From the NCBI GenBank assembly GCA_944353735.1, contig CALVPU010000053.1:1-11547 (forward strand): a DNA stretch of 11,547 nt, given 5' to 3'. This DNA comes from an uncultured Eubacteriales bacterium. GTDB taxonomy: Bacteria; Bacillota; Clostridia; Christensenellales; Aristaeellaceae. Below the pieces are notes generated by a model that searched no databases, was not told the origin of the DNA, and saw nothing but the letters and a program-made list of their open reading frames with translations. The position numbers were made by a program, and so were the translations under genes. Shown here one piece after another: positions 5,524 through 11,547 of this stretch (within the stretch, counting starts at the first letter, position 1; each line of letters opens with the position of its first letter).

Positions 5524-7041
5524 ATGGAAAAGGACTTGATACTGACCTGCGACGCCGGCACGACGGGCTGCAAGTGCACGATTTTCAACGCCCGGGGCGA
5601 GGCGGTCGTCTCGGTGCGGCGCGGCTATGGCACCGATTATCCCCAGCCGAACTGGGCGGAGCAGGACCCCAACGTGATCCTTGCCGCCGTGTACGACGGC
5701 GTGCGCGAACTGTTGCAGCAGGTCAGCGCTCAGCGCATCGCCTGCGTGGGGCTTTCGGGCACGATGAACGGCTGCATTCCCGTGGATGAGTCCGGGCGCG
5801 CGCTGCACCCGAATATCATCCATTCCGACAGCCGCACGGAGGCGCAGGTGGACGAGATCTGCCGCGTGATCGCGCCGGAGGCGTTTTACCGCCTCACCGG
5901 CAACCGTCCCGACACGCACTACACGCTGCCGAAGATCCTCTGGTTCAAGGAGCACCTGCCGGAGGTCTATGCCCGGGCGCGCTGGTTTATGAACATCAAG
6001 GACTATGTCTACGGTCACATGACCGGGCGCTTCGGCTATACGGACTATTCCGACGCCTCTCTGACGACTGCGCTGGACATCAACGAGCGCCGCTGGGCGA
6101 CGGAGCTGCTCGAGGAACTGGGCATCGATCCCCGGCGGATGCCGAAGCTGCTCGCCAGCCACGACGTGCGCGGGACCATCACGCGCGACACCTATCGCCG
6201 CACCGGGCTCATCACCGGCACGCCGGTGGCGATCGGCGGCGGCGACGGCGCCTGCACGGCGCGCGGCGCAGGCGTCGTCGAGCCCGGCAGCGCCTACTGC
6301 TACATCGGCTCCAGCGCCTGGGTCTCGCAGATCCTGCCCGCGCCGGTGCTCGATCCCAAGGCGCGCATCTTCAGCTACCTCGACCTCGACGGTCGCTCGT
6401 ACCACGTCTGCGGCACGGTGCAGTGCGGCGCGGCGGCGTTCGACTGGACGCTGAAGAACATCTTTGGCGGCGGGCAGCCGGCGGACATCTCCAACGTGGA
6501 GAACATGGCGCGCCAGATCCGCCCGGGCGCGGAGGGCGTGCTGTTCCTGCCGACGCTGATGGGCTCGCGCACGCCGTACTGGGACGCCAACACCCGCGGC
6601 TGCCTGCTGGGCTTTTCGCTCTATCACGACCAGCGCCACATTGCCCGCGCGGTCTACGAGGGCATCGCCTTTGCGCTCAACAGCTGCGCCTCGGTGATGA
6701 CCGAGTGCGGCGCGCCGGTGCATTCGATGATGCTCACCGGCGGCGGCGCGCGCAGCGGCCTGTGGCCGGACATCCTCGCCTCCGTGTTCGGACTGACCAC
6801 GAAGGTGCACCAGGCGCCCGGCGAGACGACGTCGCTCGGCGCGGCGATCGCCGCGGGCGTGGGCGTGGGCATGTTCGGCGGCTATTCCGAGGCGGCGGGC
6901 GTGGTCAACGCGCGCTCCGTCCATCCGCCGATCGCGCAGTGGCAGGTGGCATACCGCGATGTCTATGCCATCTACGCCGCCATCTACGAGCGCGTCAAGC
7001 CCATCAACGACCGCATCGCCGCGCTCAAGATTGGAGACTGA
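5524..7041 (+). CDS. FGGY-family carbohydrate kinase, xylulokinase-like
   Basis: This 505-aa cytosolic enzyme uses ATP to phosphorylate a sugar or polyol. AAAGGAG (5509-5515) lies eight bases before the ATG. Domain 1 begins with the DAGTTGCK phosphate-binding motif (10-17) and has NWAEQDP (43-49). GGGDGA holds the presumed catalytic base D241, and YIGSSAW (260-266) follows. Domain 2 has FLPTLMGSRTPYWD, YEGIAFALNS (378-387), LTGGGARSGLW (404-414) and GETTSLGAA. Length and overall pattern fit xylulokinase (XylB), but two substrate-side motifs differ: the QMHG of typical XylB reads TMNG (80-83) and the following block reads SDSR (101-104). The substrate may thus be another ketose or a polyol. 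It is followed after three bases by the sigma-like gene, whose ribosome site lies inside its 3' end. Confidence 0.88.
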   Translation: MEKDLILTCDAGTTGCKCTIFNARGEAVVSVRRGYGTDYPQPNWAEQDPNVILAAVYDGVRELLQQVSAQRIACVGLSGTMNGCIPVDESGRALHPNIIHSDSRTEAQVDEICRVIAPEAFYRLTGNRPDTHYTLPKILWFKEHLPEVYARARWFMNIKDYVYGHMTGRFGYTDYSDASLTTALDINERRWATELLEELGIDPRRMPKLLASHDVRGTITRDTYRRTGLITGTPVAIGGGDGACTARGAGVVEPGSAYCYIGSSAWVSQILPAPVLDPKARIFSYLDLDGRSYHVCGTVQCGAAAFDWTLKNIFGGGQPADISNVENMARQIRPGAEGVLFLPTLMGSRTPYWDANTRGCLLGFSLYHDQRHIARAVYEGIAFALNSCASVMTECGAPVHSMMLTGGGARSGLWPDILASVFGLTTKVHQAPGETTSLGAAIAAGVGVGMFGGYSEAAGVVNARSVHPPIAQWQVAYRDVYAIYAAIYERVKPINDRIAALKIGD

Positions 7042-7044
7042 CGT

Positions 7045-7788
7045 ATGCAGAATGGCGAAGCGCTGCAGGCGTATTTTGGTCGCGTGACCGCGGCGATTCC
7101 GGAACTGTTCAACATGGCGCACGCCATCTGCGGCAACTGCGATCAGGCGGCGTATGCGCTGCAGTATACGCTGGTGGAGGCGTGGCTCGGCGACGGTCAC
7201 GGCGTCGGCTTTCGCGAGGGCATGCGCTACACGCTGCGCGGCGTGGCGCTGGACGCCGTGCGCGACGCGCGCGCAGAGCCGCAGCCGGCGGAGTTTACGT
7301 GGAAGGGCTTTTCCGCCAGCGGCGATACCGTGCTGGCGCTGATCGCGCAGGAGCCGCTCGAGACGCAGCGCATGCTGGCGCTGCGCTATGGCTGCGGGCT
7401 GTCTGCCAAGCGCATCGCGTGGCTGACGGGTGTTCCCGCGGGGCGCGTGCGCGAGGCGCTGCGCCGGTTTGAGCGCCGCGCCGCCCGCCAGTCGCCTGCG
7501 CGCGCCAAGGGCCGCGCCGAGGTGCGCATTGTCCGCGCGGTGCGCCGCGCGTTTGCCCATCCCGACGCCGCGATGCCGTCCATGGGCGCGATTTACCGCG
7601 CCTTTGAGGCCGAGGCGGCGGAGGTGCGCAAGCCCAAACATCTGGCGGCCCGGGTGGCGCGCAGAATCGCCTATGTGCTGCTGGTGGCGCTGTGCGCGGT
7701 GATCTTCTGGTTCGCCGCGGCGCTGCTTCAGCCGGCGGTACAGGAAGCGCCCGAAACGCCCGCGGCAGCGGATGCCGGCGCGCGGTAG
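7045..7788 (+). CDS. Sigma-70-like protein with C-terminal membrane anchor
   Basis: The product is 247 residues; GGAG (7033-7036) inside the kinase gene is its ribosome site, so translation is coupled. Residues about 18-48 (IPELFNMAHAICGN, then ALQYTLVEAW) and 56-76 (FREGMRYTLRGVALDAVRD) read like ECF sigma region 2. The usual acidic core-binding patch (DAEDLVQE) is altered to DQAAYALQY. Residues about 104-146 match a region 4 helix-turn-helix: ETQRMLALRYGCGLSAKRIAWLTGV, then a basic helix. A basic linker follows, then one hydrophobic helix (208-228) and a short Pro/Ala-rich tail. Positive charges before the helix place the DNA-binding part in the cytoplasm. It may be a membrane-tethered regulator released or gated by a signal, or a sigma-derived protein no longer directing transcription. 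No anti-sigma gene is adjacent. Confidence 0.72.
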   Translation: MQNGEALQAYFGRVTAAIPELFNMAHAICGNCDQAAYALQYTLVEAWLGDGHGVGFREGMRYTLRGVALDAVRDARAEPQPAEFTWKGFSASGDTVLALIAQEPLETQRMLALRYGCGLSAKRIAWLTGVPAGRVREALRRFERRAARQSPARAKGRAEVRIVRAVRRAFAHPDAAMPSMGAIYRAFEAEAAEVRKPKHLAARVARRIAYVLLVALCAVIFWFAAALLQPAVQEAPETPAAADAGAR

Positions 7789-7841
7789 GCAAGAAATCAT
7801 GAAGATTTAACGCCCGTATGACGGCGGGCATATCATCCGTT

Positions 7842-7850
7842 TGCTATAAT
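7842..7850 (+). promoter_or_regulatory. Extended -10 promoter of guaB
   Basis: TGC followed by TATAAT (7845-7850) forms an extended -10 element. No good -35 box is present at 16-18 bp. The leader would be only about 27 nt, too short for a purine riboswitch. Confidence 0.6.
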
Positions 7851-7883
7851 CCTGAAAATACAATACAAGAGAGGGTGTTGAGG

Positions 7884-9335
7884 TTGGCAATCATTCGCGA
7901 AGGTCTGACTTTTGACGATGTCCTGCTCGTTCCGCAGCACAGCAATGTCCTGCCCCGCGAGGTGGATCTGTCCGTCCAGCTGGCAAAGAATCTGAAGCTG
8001 AACATCCCCATGCTCAGCGCGGCGATGGACACCGTTACCGACTCCCGCATGGCGATTGCCATCGCGCGCGAGGGCGGTCTGGGCATCATCCACAAGAACA
8101 TGTCCATCGAGGCGCAGGCGGCGATGGTGGACAAGGTCAAGCGCAGCGAAAATGGCGTCATCACGGACCCGTTCTTCCTTTCGCCCGACCACAAGGTTCG
8201 CGATGCGCAGGAGCTGATGAGCCGCTACCGCATCTCCGGCGTGCCGATCACGGAAAACGGCAAGCTGGTGGGCATCCTCACCAACCGCGACCTGCGCTTT
8301 GAGACGGACTTCGACCAGCCCATTCGCAACGTCATGACCAAGGACAACCTCGTCACCGCGCCGGTCGGCACCGATCTGGACACCGCCAAGCGCATCCTCG
8401 CCAAGCACCGCATCGAAAAGCTGCCGATCGTCGACGAAAACTTCAACCTTCGCGGATTGATCACCATCAAGGACATCCAGAAGAGCGCCAAGTATCCAAA
8501 CTCCGCCCGTGACGCCAGCGGTCGCCTGCTGTGCGGCGCGGCGGTCGGTGGGACCTCCGACACCATGGAGCGCGTCGCCGCGCTGGTGGAAGCCAAGGCG
8601 GACTGCATCGGCCTCGACACCGCCCACGGTCATTCCGAGGGCGTGCTGAAGATGGTCGAGAAGATTCGCGCCGCCTATCCCGAACTGACGGTCATCGCCG
8701 GCAACGTCGCTACCGCGCCCGCTACCGAGGCGCTGATCAAGGCCGGCGCGGACGTGGTCAAGGTCGGCATCGGTCCCGGCTCCATCTGCACCACGCGCGT
8801 CGTCGCCGGCATCGGCGTGCCGCAGATCACCGCCATCATGGACTGCGCCGAGGCGGCGGACAAGTTTGGCAAGGCGATCATTGCCGACGGCGGCATCAAG
8901 TACTCCGGCGACATCCCCAAGGCGATCGCCGCCGGCGCCAGCGCCGTGATGATGGGCAGCCTCTTTGCCGGTACCGAGGAGAGCCCGGGCGCGACGGAGA
9001 TCTATCAGGGTCGCTCTTACAAGGTCTACCGCGGCATGGGTTCGCTCGCCGCCATGGAAGAGGGCAGCAAGGACCGCTACTTCCAGGAAGGTCAGAAGAA
9101 GCTCGTGCCCGAGGGCGTCGAGGGTCGCGTGCCCTACAAGGGACCGCTGGCGGATACCGTGTTCCAGCTCATCGGCGGCCTTCGCTCCAGCATGGGTTAC
9201 TGCGGCACCGAGAACATTCAGGCGCTGCGCACCCGCGGAGAGTTCATCCGCATCACCAACGCCGGACTTGTCGAGAGCCATCCGCACGACATCAACATCA
9301 CCAAGGAAGCGCCGAACTACTCGCTGCACGTTTAA
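7884..9335 (+). CDS. guaB: Inosine-5'-monophosphate dehydrogenase
   Basis: IMP dehydrogenase oxidises IMP to XMP with NAD+, the committed step to GTP, and works as a cytosolic tetramer or octamer. The 483-residue length is standard. The start chosen is TTG at 7884, giving MAIIREGLTFDDVLLVP as in other GuaB proteins; GAGAGG (7869-7874) lies nine bases upstream, while in-frame GTG 7875 and TTG 7878 are too close to it. Visible parts are the barrel N-terminus with SAAMDTVT (45-52), two CBS domains (about 95-140 and 150-205; Bateman module), the catalytic loop GIGPGSICTTR with Cys302, the phosphate-site ADGGIKYSGD, GRSYKVYRGMGS, and the flap EGVEGRVPYKG with R415 and Y418. All key residues are present. 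It has its own promoter and terminator-like hairpin, so it is probably monocistronic. Confidence 0.98.
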   Translation: MAIIREGLTFDDVLLVPQHSNVLPREVDLSVQLAKNLKLNIPMLSAAMDTVTDSRMAIAIAREGGLGIIHKNMSIEAQAAMVDKVKRSENGVITDPFFLSPDHKVRDAQELMSRYRISGVPITENGKLVGILTNRDLRFETDFDQPIRNVMTKDNLVTAPVGTDLDTAKRILAKHRIEKLPIVDENFNLRGLITIKDIQKSAKYPNSARDASGRLLCGAAVGGTSDTMERVAALVEAKADCIGLDTAHGHSEGVLKMVEKIRAAYPELTVIAGNVATAPATEALIKAGADVVKVGIGPGSICTTRVVAGIGVPQITAIMDCAEAADKFGKAIIADGGIKYSGDIPKAIAAGASAVMMGSLFAGTEESPGATEIYQGRSYKVYRGMGSLAAMEEGSKDRYFQEGQKKLVPEGVEGRVPYKGPLADTVFQLIGGLRSSMGYCGTENIQALRTRGEFIRITNAGLVESHPHDINITKEAPNYSLHV

Positions 9336-9371
9336 GCGGCGGGGAGAGCGCCCGCGGGCGCCGCAGGCGAA

Positions 9372-9419
9372 AGGCGCAAGAGCCCCCGATCTCGAATGGT
9401 CGGGGGCTCTTATGCGCCT
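9372..9419. terminator. Long hairpin after guaB
   Basis: AAGAGCCCCCGA (9378-9389) pairs with TCGGGGGCTCTT (9400-9411). The stem continues through AGGCGCA/TGCGCCT (9372-9378 with 9413-9419) with one small bulge. The loop is ten bases. There is no true U-tract, only TTA within the stem edge, but position 43 bp after guaB between convergent genes makes a two-way terminator likely. Confidence 0.7.
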
Positions 9420-9429
9420 GCCGTGCGCC

Positions 9430-9469
9430 ACAACAAAGCGAGCCGTCTCCACATGAGGAGGCGGCTCGC
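9430..9469 (-). terminator. Terminator of the convergent membrane-protein gene
   Basis: A 13-bp stem with one G-U pair (9438-9450 with 9457-9469, six-base loop) is followed on the minus strand by TTTGTTGT. It lies 18 bp past that gene's stop codon. Confidence 0.7.
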
Positions 9470-9487
9470 GCCGTTTCAGGATTGGAT

Positions 9488-10072
9488 TTACGGTCCCTCG
9501 TACAGCGGCGGATTGCACAGCTCGCAGGGCGCATAGCCCAGATAGTGCGCCTCATAGACCGTCAGGCGCTGGGAACTGGCATAGGCATACCTGCAGCTGT
9601 AGAGGTGATAGCACTCGCCGCCATCGGAGGCGTAGACGTAAACCGTGTCGTCCTCGGTGCTGTCGGCAAATACCGACGCCGTCGAGGCTGCGGTATAGCC
9701 GGTCACCATTGCCGTGGGCAGCTCGGGACCATAGATCTGCGCCTCCGGGTCTGGACCGACCAGCTCGATTCCGCCGGGCAGGCGGCTGTCCGGCGCGGGA
9801 AAGAAGAGGATGCCCGCCAGCAGCGCCACCGCGAAGCCCGTCAGCGCGAACTGCACCGGGCGCGACCACGTGCTGTTGCGCCACAGGAGCAGCACGCCCA
9901 CCGGCGGGCACAGCACCGTCAGCGCGGCGGCGACGAGGTTTCGCGCCGGAATCCGCCTGCGGCGGAAGATGGCACGCTTCGCCGTTTTGCGCCCCTTTTC
10001 GCGGTTGGGCAAGCTGATCACGTCCTTCATGCGATGCGTTGCGACACGATGCGACATTACGATATGTTCCAT
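9488..10072 (-). CDS. Two-helix membrane protein with C-terminal HxxxC...CxxC metal-site motif
   Basis: I do not recognise the full protein. From the ATG at 10072, with GGAG seven bases upstream (plus 10080-10083), it has 194 residues. Starts at 10057 or 10030 are also possible, and a TACAAT box overlapping 10071-10076 (with TTTACC 17 bp upstream) would favour them. A very basic N-terminal stretch (about 23-44, with FRRRR) precedes two hydrophobic helices at 45-65 and 73-92. Then comes a roughly 50-residue linker. The last 50 residues hold CYHLYSC (154-160) and, 22 residues later, CELC (183-186) within LGYAPCELCNPP. This H-x3-C...C-x2-C arrangement, with an acidic/Gly-Tyr-x-PC ending, matches the small Ada-like Zn-binding motif often found at the C-terminus of Firmicutes surface or nuclease-associated proteins. 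By the positive-inside rule both ends are probably cytoplasmic. Function unknown. Confidence 0.7.
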   Translation of the reverse strand: MEHIVMSHRVATHRMKDVISLPNREKGRKTAKRAIFRRRRIPARNLVAAALTVLCPPVGVLLLWRNSTWSRPVQFALTGFAVALLAGILFFPAPDSRLPGGIELVGPDPEAQIYGPELPTAMVTGYTAASTASVFADSTEDDTVYVYASDGGECYHLYSCRYAYASSQRLTVYEAHYLGYAPCELCNPPLYEGP

Positions 10073-10305
10073 TGTAGCGCTCCGCGCGGCAAAGGTAAAG
10101 GATTGCGGGCAAAGATTTGGAATCTTTTGCGGATTTGGCAACAACTGTAATAATTGAGCAACAGATGGTTTCCGCGGAATGGCGTGTGCCCGACATGATA
10201 GCACTTTAGCATGATAACGCAGCTTAACATTTCCGGCGTCGCTGCGACCCATCGGGAGATTTTTTATGCAAGGCACCGTTTTGTGTTAAGAAACGCGCAT
10301 TCCCC
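10073..10305. other. Intergenic region upstream of the divergent minus gene and dipeptidase
   Basis: No convincing gene is seen. The minus-strand frame stays open to about 10276 but without a ribosome site. CATGATA occurs twice in direct orientation (10194-10200 and 10210-10216, 16 bp apart). A weak minus-strand promoter candidate is TTTACC (plus 10094-10099), 17 bp, then TACAAT (plus 10071-10076). Confidence 0.4.
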
Positions 10306-10334
10306 TTGAAAACGCAGGAAACAGGGTCTATAAT
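10306..10334 (+). promoter_or_regulatory. Sigma-A promoter of the C69 dipeptidase
   Basis: TTGAAA (10306-10311) and a perfect TATAAT (10329-10334) are separated by exactly 17 bp. The transcript would start near 10341 and carry a leader of about 218 nt. Confidence 0.8.
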
Positions 10335-10340
10335 TGCTCC

Positions 10341-10558
10341 AAGGTTTCGCCGAATTGCACATTTTCACGCGTATTGCAGTTTTCAGCTGCGCCAACCTGC
10401 AAATTTACTGTGGCAGGCGCGGCCTGCAGCGCGCCGTGCGGCGGCGGTTCCGGGCGCTCCGGGCGCTCGGCGGACTTGAAACCCGCGCCAGCGTTTTCCT
10501 GCGCAGCGGGTGCGTTGCCGCCGGTCTTCCCGGGCAGAATACGAATGGAGGGGATCCT
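10341..10558 (+). promoter_or_regulatory. Long, hairpin-rich leader of the dipeptidase
   Basis: The leader can form GCAGGC-GCG-GCCTGC (10413-10427), which competes with CCTGC/GCAGG pairing (10396-10400 with 10413-10417). It can also form ACCCGC/GCGGGT (10481-10486 with 10506-10511). CCGGGCGCT is repeated in tandem (10450-10458, 10459-10467). No known riboswitch core is recognised. It may be a regulatory leader or merely a GC-rich spacer. Confidence 0.35.
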
Positions 10559-11547
10559 ATGTCACACGCGATGAAGAAACTCGTCTGCCTGCTCGTCGTC
10601 CTCGCGACGTTTGCAAGCTCGAGCGCGCTCGCCTGCACCGGCTTCTACGTCGGCAAGGAAGCCAGCGCCGACGGCACGACCATTATCGGTCACACGGTCG
10701 ACGCATGGACCACCGCGCAGAGCATGGAGATCGTCGTCCCGCGCGTCGAGAACGAACCCGGTCGCGTCATGACGATTTCCGATGAGGCCAGTTGGCCGCT
10801 GCCGGACACCACCTATCAGTACACGGCGACCCCGTTCCTTGACGGGAGCTACCAGAACGCCGTTGCCAACGAGATGGGCGTCGCGGTGACGGGCTCCATC
10901 ACCTGCTATGTGCGCGACGAGATCGCCGAGCTCGACCCGACGGTGCGCAACGGCCTGAGCGAGACGTGGCTGTGCGGCCTGGTCGGCGCCTGCTGCGCTA
11001 CTGCGCGCGAGGGCGTCGAGCTGCTCGCGGAGGTCATCGAGACCATCGGCAATTCCGAGCACAACACGATCTTCATCGCCGATCAGAACGAGGCGTGGTA
11101 TATGGAGACCTACACCGGTCACCAGTGGTGCGCGGTGAAGATGCCCGAGGACTGCGTCGCCGTGTTCGGCAACGAGTTCATGCTCGGCGCCGTCGATCCG
11201 GAGAGCGAGGACGTGCTCTACTCCGACGAGCTGTTCTCCATGCCCGAAGAGGCGGGTCTGGCGGTCTACACCGAGGACGGTCTGATGGACCTGTTCGCGA
11301 CCTATTCCGGCAACGACAGCCTGAGCAACGGCAACAACCGCCGCACGTGGTACGGTCATGTGCTGTTCGCGCCGTCGACCGCCGGCGAGTACGAGCGCAC
11401 CAAGCGCTACGACCTGTTCTACAAGCCCGACGAGCCGATCACGCTCGAGCCGGTCTTTGCGATGACCCGTTCCCGCTACGAGGGCCCGGAGTTCTGCCCG
11501 GAGCCCACCGGTCGCATCGACCAGCGCGTCATCGCCACCGAGCGTCA
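10559..11547 (+). CDS. Secreted C69-family dipeptidase (partial, C-terminus outside window)
   Basis: The ATG at 10559 follows GGAGGGG (10547-10553) at a five-base gap, and 329 residues are present before the window ends. Residues 1-25 form a signal peptide: basic MKK, hydrophobic LVCLLVVLATFA, then an ALA signal-peptidase-I site. Directly after it is Cys26 in CTGFYVGKEASADGTTIIGH, the N-terminal nucleophile and flanking motif of peptidase family C69 (PF03577, PepD-type). Other family-like segments are NEMGVAVTGS and the AWYMETYTGHQW stretch. C69 enzymes are Ntn-hydrolases that cleave dipeptides; secreted versions are common in gut anaerobes and probably feed amino acid uptake. The gene has its own promoter and a long leader and is not visibly linked to its neighbours. 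Confidence 0.92.
   Translation, partial: MSHAMKKLVCLLVVLATFASSSALACTGFYVGKEASADGTTIIGHTVDAWTTAQSMEIVVPRVENEPGRVMTISDEASWPLPDTTYQYTATPFLDGSYQNAVANEMGVAVTGSITCYVRDEIAELDPTVRNGLSETWLCGLVGACCATAREGVELLAEVIETIGNSEHNTIFIADQNEAWYMETYTGHQWCAVKMPEDCVAVFGNEFMLGAVDPESEDVLYSDELFSMPEEAGLAVYTEDGLMDLFATYSGNDSLSNGNNRRTWYGHVLFAPSTAGEYERTKRYDLFYKPDEPITLEPVFAMTRSRYEGPEFCPEPTGRIDQRVIATER

Noticed and set aside
5020..7800. 926-codon open frame on the minus strand across the membrane protein, FGGY kinase and sigma-like gene
   Set aside because: Shadow of real plus-strand genes; composition is typical of GC-driven antisense frames and no domain is recognisable.
7812..7829. Terminator hairpin between the sigma-like gene and guaB
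   Set aside because: Only a 5-bp GCCCG/CGGGC stem with a large loop and no U-tract; too weak to call.
7833..9518. 561-codon minus-strand frame antisense to guaB
   Set aside because: guaB is unmistakable on the plus strand; the antisense frame has no ribosome site or domain.
8531..10150. 539-codon plus-strand frame overlapping guaB and the convergent gene
   Set aside because: Arg/His-rich low-complexity shadow that crosses two strong terminator hairpins.
10374..10574. 66-codon open frame in the dipeptidase leader
   Set aside because: TTG start without a ribosome site, no recognisable sequence, and it overlaps the dipeptidase start out of frame.

Overview
The window is GC-rich (about two thirds G+C by eye) bacterial DNA. 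It has AGGAGG-type ribosome binding sites, sigma-A promoters with near-perfect TATAAT boxes, and intrinsic terminators. A group B [FeFe]-hydrogenase points to a strict anaerobe. Together these suggest a high-GC member of the Firmicutes (Clostridia), probably uncultured and gut-type; the taxonomic guess is inference from gene content and signals only.

Layout. Positions 1-618 (minus) hold the N-terminal part of a PfkB-family sugar kinase resembling 2-keto-3-deoxygluconate kinase. A 459-bp divergent region follows, with a 12-bp palindrome, a strong plus-strand promoter at 794-823 and a roughly 245-nt leader containing two and a half copies of a ~70-nt repeat that folds into matching hairpins. 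The leader precedes a GT14 glycosyltransferase (1078-2025), which is coupled by a 3-nt gap to a group B [FeFe]-hydrogenase (2029-3486) ending in a strong terminator. Convergent to this are a TIM-barrel sugar isomerase/epimerase (3636-4475) and, upstream of it on the same strand, a small XRE repressor (4532-4843) with AATTG-type repeats in its leader.

Divergent from the XRE gene is a likely three-gene unit: a 115-aa membrane protein (5089-5436), an FGGY sugar kinase related to xylulokinase (5524-7041), and a sigma-70-like protein with a C-terminal membrane helix (7045-7788). guaB (IMP dehydrogenase, 7884-9335) has its own extended -10 promoter. It converges with a two-helix membrane protein bearing a small Zn-binding C-terminal motif (9488-10072, minus). 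The window ends in a secreted C69-family dipeptidase (10559 onward), which has a perfectly spaced promoter and a ~215-nt leader.

Together the genes suggest sugar and uronate catabolism (PfkB kinase, FGGY kinase, TIM-barrel isomerase), H2 metabolism, purine synthesis and cell-surface work. I see no phage, transposase, CRISPR, tRNA or rRNA. The signals most worth a second look are the tandem structured leader repeats at 880-1039 and the membrane-tethered sigma-like protein encoded with the FGGY kinase.
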